Part shown: positions 48,017 through 61,760 of the stretch, in pieces
How the letters are laid out: each line of letters opens with the position of its first letter
Position numbering within the stretch: the stretch's first letter is position 1
Source: Citrobacter sp. MGH106
Lineage (GTDB): Bacteria; Pseudomonadota; Gammaproteobacteria; Enterobacterales; Enterobacteriaceae
DNA length: 64,000 nt
Assembly (NCBI RefSeq): GCF_001037495.1
Contig: NZ_KQ089822.1
Coordinates: 2,405,403 to 2,469,402, forward strand
Direction of reading: 5' to 3'
Program-made: the position numbers and the translations under genes
The notes under the pieces: model-generated
What the model was told of the DNA's origin: nothing
The model's input: only the letters and a program-made list of their open reading frames with translations
The model's database searches: none

Positions 48017-48997
48017 CTAGCGCCCGGACTTTAACAATAGCCAGATGAAAACAGGCGCCCCCATGGTGGCTGTCACTACGCCGATAGGCAGCTCGGCTGA
48101 AGCCAGCACCAAACGAGCAACAACATCCGCTAGCAGTAACGCTATCGCCCCTGCCAGCGCGCAGCCAGGCAGTAAAACACGGTGATCGGTCAGCCCACAC
48201 AGTCGCAGAATATGAGGGATGACAAGCCCGATAAAACCAATCGCGCCGGCAAGCGCCACGCTGACACCCACCATCCAGCCTGTCGCGACCACCAGCAGGT
48301 TACGCCAGAACCATAAAGGCAGTCCCAGTTGTCGCGCAGAAGTCTCGCCCAGCGCCAGCATATTCATTGGCTGCGACTGACAGCAAATCCACAGCAAAAC
48401 AGGGAGCAATGCAATCATCAGCCAGGTCTGTTGCCAGTCTACGCCGCCGAAGCCCCCCATCATCCAGTACATGAGCTGGCGCAGGTCAAAAGAGGTGGAA
48501 AAGTAGATAGCCCATGTCATCAGTGCACTACAGATAATACCCAGCGCCACGCCCGCAAGCAGCAGACGACTGGTGGACAGATGACGACGGGCAAAACGCA
48601 GAAGAATGAGCGTGATAATCAACGCCCCCGCAATCGCACATAAGCCCAATGCCCATCCAGGAAGCTGCCCCTGCCCCAGTAACACCGCAGCAATTAGCCC
48701 AACCCCTGCACCGTTAGACACACCCAGTAAGCCTGGCTCCGCGAGCGGGTTTTCAAATAGCGCCTGCATCACCGCGCCGGATAGCGCCAGCGCAGCACCT
48801 ACCAGTAAAACAGCGAGCGTGCGAGGAAGTCGAATCTGCCAGACAAACAAATCGCCACGAGCGCTAAACCAATCGCCGGGAGCGATCCATTGTTCTCCTG
48901 CGCACAAGCTTAGAATTGTTGCCAGCAACATCAGTACTGACAGAGACAGTATCCAGCGCACATTTCGTCGCTGTTGTTGATGAGCGAAAGTCAGCAT
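48017..48997 (-). CDS. btuC: vitamin B12 ABC transporter permease BtuC
   Basis: This inner-membrane protein is 326 residues from the ATG at 48997 (E. coli length). About ten hydrophobic segments are visible, with [35 protein letters not shown] and [13 protein letters not shown]. It forms the BtuC2D2 transporter. An in-frame ATG three codons upstream is possible. HmuU in the same window is a paralogue. Confidence 0.96.
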   Translation of the reverse strand: MLTFAHQQQRRNVRWILSLSVLMLLATILSLCAGEQWIAPGDWFSARGDLFVWQIRLPRTLAVLLVGAALALSGAVMQALFENPLAEPGLLGVSNGAGVGLIAAVLLGQGQLPGWALGLCAIAGALIITLILLRFARRHLSTSRLLLAGVALGIICSALMTWAIYFSTSFDLRQLMYWMMGGFGGVDWQQTWLMIALLPVLLWICCQSQPMNMLALGETSARQLGLPLWFWRNLLVVATGWMVGVSVALAGAIGFIGLVIPHILRLCGLTDHRVLLPGCALAGAIALLLADVVARLVLASAELPIGVVTATMGAPVFIWLLLKSGR

Positions 48998-49060
48998 GTT
49001 TTCCATTCTGCTGAAAAAAGATGGGGATGATTCTACGGTGCCGATTCGGCAGTGGAAAGG

Positions 49061-49085
49061 AAAAAGGCCGCATAGCGGCCTTTTT
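49061..49085. terminator. terminator downstream of ihfA, upstream of btuC
   Basis: AAAAAGGCCGC-TATG-type loop-GCGGCCTTTTT is symmetric, so it works on either strand. It lies between ihfA and btuC (both on the minus strand), separating the translation block from the btu genes. Confidence 0.9.
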
Positions 49086-49135
49086 AGTTATACGCGTCAT
49101 CCTTTATGCCGCTTCTTTGGTAGCTACGTTCAGCC

Positions 49136-49167
49136 CCCCGGTCACATAGCACGCTATGCTTCCGGGG
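49136..49167. repeat. imperfect palindrome after ihfA
   Basis: CCCCGG and CATAGC pair with GCTATG and CCGGGG to form a two-part hairpin. It resembles short dispersed enterobacterial palindromes, but I cannot assign it to a named family. It lies 52 bases past the ihfA stop. Confidence 0.5.
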
Positions 49168-49219
49168 TTTCCTCACCTGTCACCGCGATGCAGCACAAAT
49201 AATCTAGCGTATAGTTAAA

Positions 49220-49519
49220 TTACTCTTCTTTGGGCGTTGCGTTTTCGACCCGACTCTTTAACTTCTGCCCGGGTCTGAAGGTCACCACGCGCCGTGCTGT
49301 AATGGGAATATCTTCGCCCGTTTTCGGGTTACGGCCCGGACGTTGATTCTTATCACGCAGATCGAAGTTACCAAAACCAGAGAGTTTTACCTGCTCACCA
49401 TTTTCCAGAGCACGACGGATCTCTTCGAAAAACAGCTCGACCAGTTCTTTGGCATCCCGCTTGCTAAGCCCAAGCTTATCAAACAGATATTCTGACATTT
49501 CAGCTTTTGTAAGCGCCAT
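49220..49519 (-). CDS. ihfA: integration host factor alpha subunit IhfA
   Basis: IhfA is a 99-residue DNA-bending protein that works as a heterodimer with IhfB. The HU/IHF family motif [20 protein letters not shown] is near residue 48, including the conserved Pro that intercalates into DNA. It follows pheT by 4 bases, at the end of the large translation operon. Confidence 0.98.
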   Translation of the reverse strand: MALTKAEMSEYLFDKLGLSKRDAKELVELFFEEIRRALENGEQVKLSGFGNFDLRDKNQRPGRNPKTGEDIPITARRVVTFRPGQKLKSRVENATPKEE

Positions 49520-49523
49520 AGGT

Positions 49524-53075
<3,552 letters not shown>

Positions 53076-53078
<3 letters not shown>

Positions 53079-53105
53079 AAAAAAGCCTCCACCAGGGAGG
53101 CTTTT
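53076..53105 (-). terminator. pheM attenuator terminator
   Basis: On the minus strand AAAGCCTCC-loop-GGAGGCTTTTTTT forms the attenuator hairpin with at least six U. It controls read-through into pheST according to translation of the pheM leader. Confidence 0.92.
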
Positions 53106-53150
53106 AGGCGCTGTTTTCCGTTTCTTCTTTCACGCGCTAGCCTCCTGGAA

Positions 53151-53195
53151 TCAGGTGCTAAAGTAAAAAAAGAAGCGGAAAATAGCAGCATTCAT
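53151..53195 (-). CDS. pheM: phe leader peptide PheM
   Basis: The 14-codon ORF reads [14 protein letters not shown], with five Phe codons, identical to the E. coli pheM leader as I remember it. Stalling at Phe codons when charged tRNA-Phe is scarce prevents formation of the downstream terminator and switches on pheST. It is too short for routine gene calling. Confidence 0.95.
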
Positions 53196-53280
53196 GCTTG
53201 CGTTACCTTGTGTGGTAAAAACCGTACAACCTTTATTGAAAAGGCTTACGGGTAAATTGTCAACCAATTGATTGGATTAG

Positions 53281-53311
53281 AAATAAAAGAGAGGGAGCCA
53301 GGCTCCCTCTT
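53281..53311 (-). terminator. terminator after rplT
   Basis: AGAGGGAGCC and GGCTCCCTCT (53290-53310) form a 10-base inverted repeat (central pairs fall in the loop), followed on the minus strand by TTTTATTT. It ends the thrS-infC-rpmI-rplT transcript. Confidence 0.85.
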
Positions 53312-53320
53312 TTCACCGGC

Positions 53321-53701
<381 letters not shown>

Positions 53702-53732
53702 TTAGTAAAAAAATTAATTAAACGTTAACGGC

Positions 53733-53954
<222 letters not shown>

Positions 53955-54026
53955 TTAATAAACGAAACGTAGGCGAACAACGGCTGTGGAACCCGTAGGC
54001 TCCACAGACATTGCTACTTGAAGGCC

Positions 54027-54572
<546 letters not shown>

Positions 54573-56501
54573 TTATTCCTCCAGTTGTTGAAGACTGCGG
54601 CTGCGAATCTCTTGTTGCAGCTTCTCGATAACTTCATTTACGTCCAGGCTGCCCAAGTCTTTGCCACGACGGGTACGCACGGCAACTTTGCCTGCTTCTA
54701 CCTCTTTGTCGCCACAGACCAACATGTAAGGGACACGACGTAAAGTGTGCTCGCGGATTTTAAAGCCTATCTTCTCATTTCTCAAGTCTGCTTTTACACG
54801 AATACCCGCATTTTGTAGTTTCTGCGTTAATTCGTTAACGTATTCAGACTGCGAATCGGTAATGTTCATGACCACAACCTGAACTGGCGCAAGCCAGGTC
54901 GGGAAGAAGCCAGCGAACTCTTCAGTCAGGATACCGATAAAACGTTCCATCGACCCAAGAATTGCGCGGTGAATCATAACCGGCACCTGACGCTCGTTGT
55001 TTTCGCCAACATAAGAGGCGCTCAGACGGGACGGCAGGGAGAAGTCCAGCTGTACAGTACCGCACTGCCATGCACGATCGAGGCAGTCATACAGGGTAAA
55101 TTCAATTTTCGGACCGTAGAATGCGCCCTCACCCAGTTGATATTCAAACGGGATGTTGTTTTCTTCCAGCGCAACGGCTAAGTCCGCTTCAGCACGGTCC
55201 CACATTTCATCGCTACCGATACGTTTTTCGGGGCGAGTGGACAGTTTGACGACGATTTTCTCGAAGCCAAAAGTGCTATACATATCGTAGACCATACGGA
55301 TGCAGGCGTTAACTTCATCACGGATCTGCTCTTCAGTACAGAAGATGTGTGCATCATCCTGCGTGAAACCACGTACACGCATCAGACCGTGCAGCGCACC
55401 AGATGGTTCGTTACGGTGGCAGCTACCAAACTCAGCCATACGCAGCGGCAGGTCACGATAGGATTTCAGACCTTGATTGAAGATCTGTACGTGACCTGGG
55501 CAGTTCATTGGCTTGATGCAGTATTCACGGTTCTCAGAAGAGGTAGTGAACATCGCATCTTTGTAGTTGTCCCAGTGTCCTGTTTTTTCCCACAGTACAC
55601 GGTCCATCATAAACGGACCTTTAACTTCCTGATACTGGTATTCTTTCAGTTTCGAACGAACAAAGACTTCCAGTTCACGGAAAATAGTCCAACCATCGTT
55701 ATGCCAGAACACCATACCCGGTGCTTCTTCCTGCATATGATACAGGTCAAGCTGCTTACCAATTTTACGGTGGTCGCGTTTGGCCGCTTCTTCCAGACGT
55801 TGCAGGTAGGCGCTCAGGGCTTTTTTATCTGCCCATGCAGTACCATAAATACGCTGCAGCATCTTGTTGTTGCTATCACCGCGCCAGTACGCCCCAGCGG
55901 TCTTCATCAGTTTAAAGTGATGGCAGAAACGCATATTTGGCACGTGCGGGCCACGGCACATATCGACATATTCTTCATGATGGTACAAGCCTGGCTTGTC
56001 ATCATGGGCGATGTTTTCATCAAGAATAGAGACTTTGTAGGTCTCGCCACGCTTCACGAACGTTTCACGCGCTTCGTACCAGCTGACTTTCTTCTTAATG
56101 ACATCGTAGTTCTTCTCAGCGAGCTCGTGCATCCGCTTTTCGAGCGCGTCGACGTCTTCCTGAGTTAACGTACGGTCAAGATCGATATCGTAGTAAAAAC
56201 CGTTGTCAACAACCGGTCCGATCGCCATTTTGGTGTGCGGCCAGAGTTGTTTGATCGCGTGCCCTAACAGGTGCGCACAGGAGTGACGAATGATCTCCAG
56301 ACCTTCTTCATCCTTAGCGGTGATGATAGAGAGCTTCGCATCATGTTCAATCAGATCGGAAGCATCAACCAGTTCACCATTTACACGGCCTGCGATGGTG
56401 GCTTTCGCCAGACCTGGACCGATGTCCAGCGCAACATCCATGGGGCTTACAGCGTTGTCGTAATGGCGTTGGCTGCCATCAGGAAGAGTAATAACAGGCA
56501 T
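54573..56501 (-). CDS. thrS: threonyl-tRNA synthetase ThrS
   Basis: This 642-residue enzyme charges tRNA-Thr. Domains in order are the N-terminal TGS domain ([15 protein letters not shown]), the editing domain with [11 protein letters not shown] near residue 77, the class II catalytic core ([20 protein letters not shown] and motif 3 [15 protein letters not shown]) and the C-terminal anticodon-binding domain. Length equals E. coli ThrS. The upstream leader carries the autogenous operator. Confidence 0.99.
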   Translation of the reverse strand: MPVITLPDGSQRHYDNAVSPMDVALDIGPGLAKATIAGRVNGELVDASDLIEHDAKLSIITAKDEEGLEIIRHSCAHLLGHAIKQLWPHTKMAIGPVVDNGFYYDIDLDRTLTQEDVDALEKRMHELAEKNYDVIKKKVSWYEARETFVKRGETYKVSILDENIAHDDKPGLYHHEEYVDMCRGPHVPNMRFCHHFKLMKTAGAYWRGDSNNKMLQRIYGTAWADKKALSAYLQRLEEAAKRDHRKIGKQLDLYHMQEEAPGMVFWHNDGWTIFRELEVFVRSKLKEYQYQEVKGPFMMDRVLWEKTGHWDNYKDAMFTTSSENREYCIKPMNCPGHVQIFNQGLKSYRDLPLRMAEFGSCHRNEPSGALHGLMRVRGFTQDDAHIFCTEEQIRDEVNACIRMVYDMYSTFGFEKIVVKLSTRPEKRIGSDEMWDRAEADLAVALEENNIPFEYQLGEGAFYGPKIEFTLYDCLDRAWQCGTVQLDFSLPSRLSASYVGENNERQVPVMIHRAILGSMERFIGILTEEFAGFFPTWLAPVQVVVMNITDSQSEYVNELTQKLQNAGIRVKADLRNEKIGFKIREHTLRRVPYMLVCGDKEVEAGKVAVRTRRGKDLGSLDVNEVIEKLQQEIRSRSLQQLEE

Positions 56502-56806
56502 GTTATATCCTTATTTGCAGTGGTGACCCACACGTAAGATCACATACAAAGTTTCAATATTTAAAATTACCAAAAAGGTGTGGGCTGATTCCCGCTTCAC
56601 TCTGCGAAATATGTCACGTATCACCGGACTGGCAACAACGTAACCTACACCCGCTTTTTGATAACACCGTCTGACAGTGTACACGGCATTACGAGCCGTT
56701 CAAAGCAGCAATCAACGCGCCATCTATGATTTAAATCAATTCACTGACGACCTGCAGCCTTTGTTACACTGTGCAGTAATAGTCTGATCTGAGCAGGAAA
56801 AGAACC
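56502..56806 (-). promoter_or_regulatory. thrS leader with tRNA-Thr-like operator
   Basis: On the minus strand a hairpin GTGATC-(9-base loop)-GGTCAC (56523-56543) has the loop TTACGTGTG, which carries CGT like the tRNA-Thr anticodon. In E. coli ThrS binds this operator and represses its own translation. Further upstream (about 56585-56660) the sequence GGTGATACGTGACAT could form the second tRNA-like arm. No other gene lies in this 305-base stretch. Confidence 0.8.
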
Positions 56807-56914
56807 ATGCCAACAAATCGCTCTGCAAAAAAACACTGGAAAATGGTTGTGGTATTGCTCGTAATTTGTGCGGCAATGTTGATGTTACGCTGGGCGGCAA
56901 TAATTTGGGGCTAG
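56807..56914 (+). CDS. yniD: small membrane protein YniD
   Basis: This 35-codon ORF reads MPTNRSAKKHWKMVVVLLVI and continues to WAAIIWG. It is close to E. coli YniD and fits one transmembrane helix after a basic N-terminus. An AGGAAAAG SD lies upstream. The position between thrS and ydiY is the same as in E. coli. The function is unknown. A weak hairpin plus T run (56918-56957) follows. Confidence 0.9.
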   Translation: MPTNRSAKKHWKMVVVLLVICAAMLMLRWAAIIWG

Positions 56915-57002
56915 TTTGAAAAACGTTACTGACATTCGCCAGGCGTTTTCATTTTTTTATAAGTTAAAGTAGAAAGTATATTTAAAGAGTCATTACGCTC
57001 AA

Positions 57003-57040
57003 TAATAAAAAGAAAAGCCAGGTCATTTAATTGACCTGGC
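57003..57040 (-). terminator. ydiY terminator
   Basis: GCCAGGTCA (57017-57025) and TGACCTGGC (57032-57040) form a perfect 9-bp stem. On the minus strand TTTTCTTTTTATTATT follows. Confidence 0.88.
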
Positions 57041-57046
57041 CTATTA

Positions 57047-57805
57047 CTACATACGATAGCCGAGAGAAACAGTTGTACGACGATCGGTATGTTCCGGCGC
57101 TGTTGCCGGCGGTTCAGAGTTCCAGGTAACGTTATAAGCCACCTTCAACCCGAAGTGTTCATTGATAGCAACATTTAAGGCTGATTCAGAGTTGAGCGTT
57201 GTATCATCAGCACCAAACACCGATACACCCTGAGTAAACTTGGTGTTGTCCGTCATCTGCCACGCATAGGCGCCAGACGCATAACCCAACGGCTGAGTTT
57301 CAGTCTTACCGTCAGTGTGCTCGTCATAGCGAACGCCAGGACCAAATTCAAAACGGAAGCTGTGCACCGGTCCACTGAGGAACTGACGACCATAACCTGC
57401 GGTCAGCACGTCACGCTCATGATAGCCGTTATAACGGTCTGTCAACCAGCTCGCCTGCCCAAACAAGTAATCATAGTCGGTCATGTTGAAACGGCTACGA
57501 CCGCCCGCGGCATATTTCTCCGAAGAGCGCTCATCATTCGAGGAGGTATTGCTGGCATTACCCCACAGAGACCACGCCGTGGTTTCACCGTACCAGGTCA
57601 TGGTGGTATCTGCAGTTAAAGAAGAACTTTTTGTGTTGCCTGACTGGGCGAGGTATCCCGCGTTCAGGTTACCTTCAAAAGGTTTTTTCGCGCTGGAAGG
57701 GTCATCCATGACAGTAAAAACGGAATCATCGGCGGCGGCATGCATTGACGCAAACACGCACCCCGTCAGCACGAATGCTGCGGGTACTGTCTTCAAAAGC
57801 TTCAT
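57047..57805 (-). CDS. ydiY: DUF481 outer-membrane-type protein YdiY
   Basis: This 252-residue protein has a signal peptide cleaved near MHAAADDSVF. The mature part is of the DUF481 (YdiY/YgdB-like salt-induced) class, rich in alternating hydrophobic/aromatic strands (TWYGETTAWSLWGNA, TVSLGYRM at the end) as in beta-barrels. The function is unknown; the E. coli homologue is acid-inducible. It is divergent from pfkB. Confidence 0.92.
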   Translation of the reverse strand: MKLLKTVPAAFVLTGCVFASMHAAADDSVFTVMDDPSSAKKPFEGNLNAGYLAQSGNTKSSSLTADTTMTWYGETTAWSLWGNASNTSSNDERSSEKYAAGGRSRFNMTDYDYLFGQASWLTDRYNGYHERDVLTAGYGRQFLSGPVHSFRFEFGPGVRYDEHTDGKTETQPLGYASGAYAWQMTDNTKFTQGVSVFGADDTTLNSESALNVAINEHFGLKVAYNVTWNSEPPATAPEHTDRRTTVSLGYRM

Positions 57806-58092
57806 TTATAAAGAGTCCGTACAACAAAAAAAGAGACCATTACGGTCTCGGAAACTTTCATATGGATCAATGACAAAAGACCCAGGAAAGGTAACAAATT
57901 ATAAAAAGACTCGAATAACATAGCAATATATTCTTATTTCATTTTTTGAATAAGAGCGTTCTTAAACCATAATTTTATTTATATATAAATAGAGGGATAG
58001 TTTTAAATAAAGATGCGATAAATCATGTTGTTAATTGCTTCACTTTCGTGACGTTAAGTGCCAGACTGAGGTCAGCCTAACAGGAGGTAAAG

Positions 58093-59022
58093 ATGGTACG
58101 TATCTATACGTTAACACTCGCGCCCTCTCTCGATAGCGCAACAATCACCCCACAAATCTACCCCGAAGGTAAACTTCGCTGCACCTCACCAGTTTTTGAA
58201 CCTGGTGGTGGCGGCATCAATGTGGCTCGCGCCATCGCGCATCTTGGCGGTAGCGCAACAGCGATTTTCCCGGCAGGCGGCGCCACTGGTGAACACCTGG
58301 TGTCGTTACTCGCTGATGAAAATGTTCCAGTATCGACGATAGAAGCCAAAGACTGGACCCGACAAAATCTTCATGTCCATGTGGAGTCCAGCGGCGAACA
58401 ATATCGTTTTGTTATGCCCGGCGCTGCGCTCACTGATGACGAATTTCACCAGCTTCAGGATCAGGTACTGGAAATTGAATCAGGTGCGCTACTGGTCATT
58501 AGCGGTAGCCTGCCCCCCGGTGTAAAACTTGAGAAATTAACCCGACTGGTCACCACGGCACAAAAGCAGGGTATCCGTTGCATCATTGATAGCTCCGGTG
58601 ACGCACTAACAGCGGCGTTAGCTATTGGCAATATCGAACTGGTCAAACCCAATCTTAAAGAACTGAGCGCCCTGGTTAATCGTGAACTCACGCAGCCTGA
58701 TGATGTCCGTAAAGCCGCACAGGAGATAGTGCAGAGTGGTAAAGCCCATCGCGTAGTGGTCTCTCTTGGCCCACAAGGGGCATTAGGCGTTGATCGTGAA
58801 ACCTGCGTTCAGGTGGTTCCGCCTCCGGTGAAAAGTCAAAGTACCGTTGGCGCGGGCGACAGTATGGTCGGCGCCATGACGCTTAAACTGGCTGAAAACG
58901 CGACATTTGAGGATATTGTTCGTTTTGGCGTAGCTGCAGGCAGCGCAGCGACGCTAAATCAGGGCACGCGACTGTGCTCTTTAAACGATACGCAAAAAAT
59001 ATATTCTTATCTTTCTCAATGA
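58093..59022 (+). CDS. pfkB: 6-phosphofructokinase II PfkB
   Basis: PfkB is the minor ATP-dependent phosphofructokinase of the ribokinase family. The 309-residue length equals E. coli PfkB. Motifs are the N-terminal GGGGINVARAIAHLGG near residue 36 and the C-terminal GAGDSMVGAM with catalytic Asp near 256. A strong AGGAGG SD lies upstream. Transcribed alone, with a terminator directly after the stop. The 287-base gap to ydiY is AT-rich with the pfkB promoter. Confidence 0.98.
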   Translation: MVRIYTLTLAPSLDSATITPQIYPEGKLRCTSPVFEPGGGGINVARAIAHLGGSATAIFPAGGATGEHLVSLLADENVPVSTIEAKDWTRQNLHVHVESSGEQYRFVMPGAALTDDEFHQLQDQVLEIESGALLVISGSLPPGVKLEKLTRLVTTAQKQGIRCIIDSSGDALTAALAIGNIELVKPNLKELSALVNRELTQPDDVRKAAQEIVQSGKAHRVVVSLGPQGALGVDRETCVQVVPPPVKSQSTVGAGDSMVGAMTLKLAENATFEDIVRFGVAAGSAATLNQGTRLCSLNDTQKIYSYLSQ

Positions 59023-59030
59023 TAGCCCTC

Positions 59031-59058
59031 TCCCCCTTATAGAAAATAAGGGGGATTT
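59031..59058 (+). terminator. pfkB terminator
   Basis: TCCCCCTTAT and ATAAGGGGGA form a 10-bp perfect stem (59031-59055) followed by TTTA. Confidence 0.8.
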
Positions 59059-59103
59059 ACCCACAAAGCTGTCAGCATACGTGTTATACGTCTATGATAA
59101 AAA

Positions 59104-59135
59104 ATCACGTGATTACAAAGAAGTGAATCACGTGA
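59104..59135. promoter_or_regulatory. two ATCACGTGA repeats upstream of yniA
   Basis: ATCACGTGAT (59104-59113) and ATCACGTGA (59127-59135) are direct copies spaced 23 bases apart, about two helical turns. Each copy is itself palindromic around CACGTG. They could be a regulator's paired sites. No gene is supported in the pfkB-yniA gap (59023-59292); an open frame at 59081-59320 is not convincing. Confidence 0.35.
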
Positions 59136-59292
59136 AGCCGAAAGTCGCCCTATCTCAGGGAGGTGTGGAAGAACGACAAACATTAAGTGCCTTTCCAGTA
59201 ATGACGCGTTCAGGGTGTGCGTCAGTTCGTGTTTTTTTTCCGCATTATTGCGCTAACCTTATGATCTGGCAGACAACATGGGGAGAGACATC

Positions 59293-60153
59293 ATGTGGCA
59301 GGCAATCAGTCGTCTTTTAAGCGAGCAATTAGGTGAAGGCGAAATCGAGCTGCGTAATGAACTGCCTGGCGGAGAGATCCACGCCGCATGGCATTTACGC
59401 TATGCGGGGCGCGATTTTTTCGTCAAATGCGATGAAAGGGAGCTGTTATCCGGCTTTACGGCGGAAGCCGATCAACTGGAACTGCTCTCCCGGAGTAATA
59501 CTGTTTCAGTTCCAAAAGTCTGGGCGGTAGGTGCAGACAGGGACTACAGTTTTCTGGTGATGGATTTCCTTCCTCCGCGCCCACTTGATGCTCACAACGC
59601 CTTTATTCTGGGACAACAGCTGGCACATCTGCATGAATGGAGCGATCAACCGCAGTTCGGTCTCGACTTCGATAATGCACTCTCCACCACTCCGCAACCC
59701 AATACCTGGCAACGTCGCTGGTCAACCTTTTTTGCAGAACAACGTATTGGCTGGCAACTGGAACTGGCCGCTGAAAAAGGCATTGCGTTTGGTAACATTG
59801 ACGCAATTGTAGAACATGTTCAACAGCGACTCTCCTCACATCAGCCGCAGCCCTCGCTGCTACATGGCGATCTTTGGTCAGGAAACTGTGCTCTCGGCCC
59901 CAACGGCCCTTACATTTTTGATCCCGCCTGTTATTGGGGGGACAGAGAATGCGATCTGGCGATGCTGCCGTTACATACCGATCAACCGCCGCAGATTTAT
60001 GATGGCTATCAGTCTGTCTCGCCTTTGCCGCTGGATTTTCTGGATCGTCAGCCCATCTACCAGTTGTACACGCTGCTCAACCGGGCGATTTTGTTCGGTG
60101 GTCAGCATCTGGTAGTCGCGCAGAAAGCGATGGAACGGTTACTGGCTGCTTAA
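59293..60153 (+). CDS. yniA: fructosamine kinase-family protein YniA
   Basis: From the ATG at 59293 the protein is 286 residues, as in E. coli YniA. The protein-kinase-like fold of the fructosamine kinase (FN3K) family has LLHGDLWSGNC (catalytic Asp) near residue 195 and FDPACYWGDRECDLAM (metal-binding Asp). FN3K family members phosphorylate sugars attached to proteins, which destabilises glycation adducts. The exact substrate is not established. Confidence 0.93.
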   Translation: MWQAISRLLSEQLGEGEIELRNELPGGEIHAAWHLRYAGRDFFVKCDERELLSGFTAEADQLELLSRSNTVSVPKVWAVGADRDYSFLVMDFLPPRPLDAHNAFILGQQLAHLHEWSDQPQFGLDFDNALSTTPQPNTWQRRWSTFFAEQRIGWQLELAAEKGIAFGNIDAIVEHVQQRLSSHQPQPSLLHGDLWSGNCALGPNGPYIFDPACYWGDRECDLAMLPLHTDQPPQIYDGYQSVSPLPLDFLDRQPIYQLYTLLNRAILFGGQHLVVAQKAMERLLAA

Positions 60154-60176
60154 AACAATTGCCTGTTGGCACTCTG

Positions 60177-60221
60177 CTTATCAGGCCTACAGTCCCACGC
60201 CAGAACTGTAGGCCTGATAAG
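60177..60221. repeat. REP/BIME pair between yniA and yniB
   Basis: CTTATCAGGCCTACAG (60177-60192) is followed, after 13 bases, by its exact reverse complement (60206-60221). This 16-bp perfect inverted repeat has REP half-sequences facing each other. It lies between the convergent genes yniA and yniB. Confidence 0.8.
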
Positions 60222-60228
60222 ACATTAC

Positions 60229-60765
60229 TTACAAAAAGCCCAGTAACGAAAAGAAGAAATAGCCGATTACGATGACAATCACCGGCAAAATATAGAGCGG
60301 GAAGATTTGTAGAAAGATCGTATGGTGCGGTACGACAATACGCGATTCAATTTGCTCACGTGACAGCCCCTCACTTCCTTTAGCCTGTTCCAGAATCAGT
60401 TGGTCTTCAACGCCTTCACGCAGAAAGCGCGCCTGGCGGCTCATCCTGGCACCAGAATCCTGCAACGCCAGGCCGATAAAGATAAGAATAAAAATTAGCC
60501 AGAAAACGAGGTTCATGCCGCTTTGAAAATCTGGCGTCGGCGAGTTATACCAAAACACATTAAGAAATGGTGTATTCACCCGCATCATGTCAATCATAAC
60601 GTGAGCAAAATCGAGCATTACGGCGTTAATGCCTTCCTGTTTTTCACTGTGCGCATACATAAACTTCAGTACTGAAACCAGCGTTGAAATCAGCGCCGGG
60701 ATAAAGATTATCCACCCCACCAGCCTTTTCAAGACAGCAATGCGTCCAGCTTGTTGATACGTCAT
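60229..60765 (-). CDS. yniB: YniB family inner membrane protein
   Basis: From the ATG at 60765 the protein is 178 residues, as in E. coli YniB. There are three or four hydrophobic segments (near residues 12-35, 85-105 and 150-175) and a conserved basic central part (GARMSRQARFLREGVEDQL). The function is unknown. It is convergent with yniA. Confidence 0.92.
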   Translation of the reverse strand: MTYQQAGRIAVLKRLVGWIIFIPALISTLVSVLKFMYAHSEKQEGINAVMLDFAHVMIDMMRVNTPFLNVFWYNSPTPDFQSGMNLVFWLIFILIFIGLALQDSGARMSRQARFLREGVEDQLILEQAKGSEGLSREQIESRIVVPHHTIFLQIFPLYILPVIVIVIGYFFFSLLGFL

Positions 60766-60934
60766 GAGTTCCCCTTGATTAAGACGTGTCATTTTGGCCT
60801 AAGTTTACCCGTTGATAACTGTTTTCGCCTGATCTTTAAAGGCGATATAATAAAGGATTAGCCATAATGAACGCTTAGAGCGAGTTCAGTTACGCTCTTA
60901 ATCCCGCTGTTTAATTCTCAAAGGAGAGGTTGTG

Positions 60935-61603
60935 ATGTCAACCCCGCGTCAAATTCTTGCTGCAATTTTCGATATGGATGGATTACTGGTCGATTCAGAG
61001 CCACTCTGGGATCAGGCCGAACTGGATGTCATCGCAAGTTTAGGCGTAGATATCACTCGCCGCCATGAGCTTCCGGATACACTGGGATTGCGTATCGACA
61101 TGGTTGTTGATCTCTGGTTTGCCCAGCAACCATGGAACGGCCCCTCACGCCAGGAAGTCACGGATCGTATCATCACCCGGGCTATTTCGCTGGTTGAAGA
61201 GACCCGGCCTCTGTTACCCGGCGTACGTGAAGCTGTCGCGCTGTGTAAATCCCAGGGGCTGCTGGTTGGGCTTGCGTCTGCCTCACCGCTGCACATGCTG
61301 GAAAAAGTGCTGGCAATGTTTGATCTCCGCGACAGCTTCGATGCGCTGGCCTCTGCTGAAAAACTGCCCTACAGCAAACCGCATCCCCAGGTTTACCTCG
61401 ACTGCGCAGCCAAGCTGGGCGTTGATCCATTATCCTGTGTGGCACTGGAAGACTCCGTGAACGGCATGATCGCCTCCAGAGCGGCACGAATGCGCTCCAT
61501 TGTCGTACCGGCGCATGAGAATCAGGACGATCCGCGATTTGTTCTTGCCGACGTCAAACTGACATCACTGACCGAACTTACCGCCGTGCATCTGCACGAG
61601 TAA
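60935..61603 (+). CDS. hxpB: HAD-family hexitol phosphatase HxpB (YniC)
   Basis: This 222-residue HAD phosphatase acts on sugar phosphates such as 2-deoxyglucose 6-phosphate and, for E. coli HxpB, hexitol phosphates. The nucleophile Asp is in FDMDGLLVDSEP (about residues 12-23), motif II Ser in GLASASPLH, and the metal-binding part in ALEDSVNGMIAS. The start ATG 60935 follows a GTG at 60932; GGAGAGG is upstream. Confidence 0.95.
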   Translation: MSTPRQILAAIFDMDGLLVDSEPLWDQAELDVIASLGVDITRRHELPDTLGLRIDMVVDLWFAQQPWNGPSRQEVTDRIITRAISLVEETRPLLPGVREAVALCKSQGLLVGLASASPLHMLEKVLAMFDLRDSFDALASAEKLPYSKPHPQVYLDCAAKLGVDPLSCVALEDSVNGMIASRAARMRSIVVPAHENQDDPRFVLADVKLTSLTELTAVHLHE

Positions 61604-61701
61604 TCATCCAACGGGCAATGGCAGCATTGCCCGCAGATTGTCGATCGTGTTCCAGCGCACGCTGAGAGCATAATTGTGACAAAGGGTTACAACGTCACCT
61701 C

Positions 61702-61746
61702 TTCCGCCTACTGTATAAAACCCCTATACTGTATGAATTGACAGTT
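61702..61746 (+). promoter_or_regulatory. ydjM promoter with LexA box
   Basis: TACTGTATGAATTGACAGTT (61727-61746) has CTG-N10-CAG, a LexA box; a second, weaker half-site CTGTATAAAA lies at 61711. A -10 TATACT (61725-61730) overlaps the box, with TTCCGC (61702-61707) as -35 at 17 bases. ydjM is SOS-regulated in E. coli. Confidence 0.88.
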
Positions 61747-61760
61747 TATTGGGTTTTATC

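Noticed and set aside
59081-59320. Plus-strand ORF of 79 codons before yniA, at the place of E. coli ydiZ
   Set aside because: It overlaps the start of yniA, lacks a ribosome site and shows no domain. I could not recall YdiZ well enough to confirm a match, so it is left out; a direct alignment to YdiZ would settle it.
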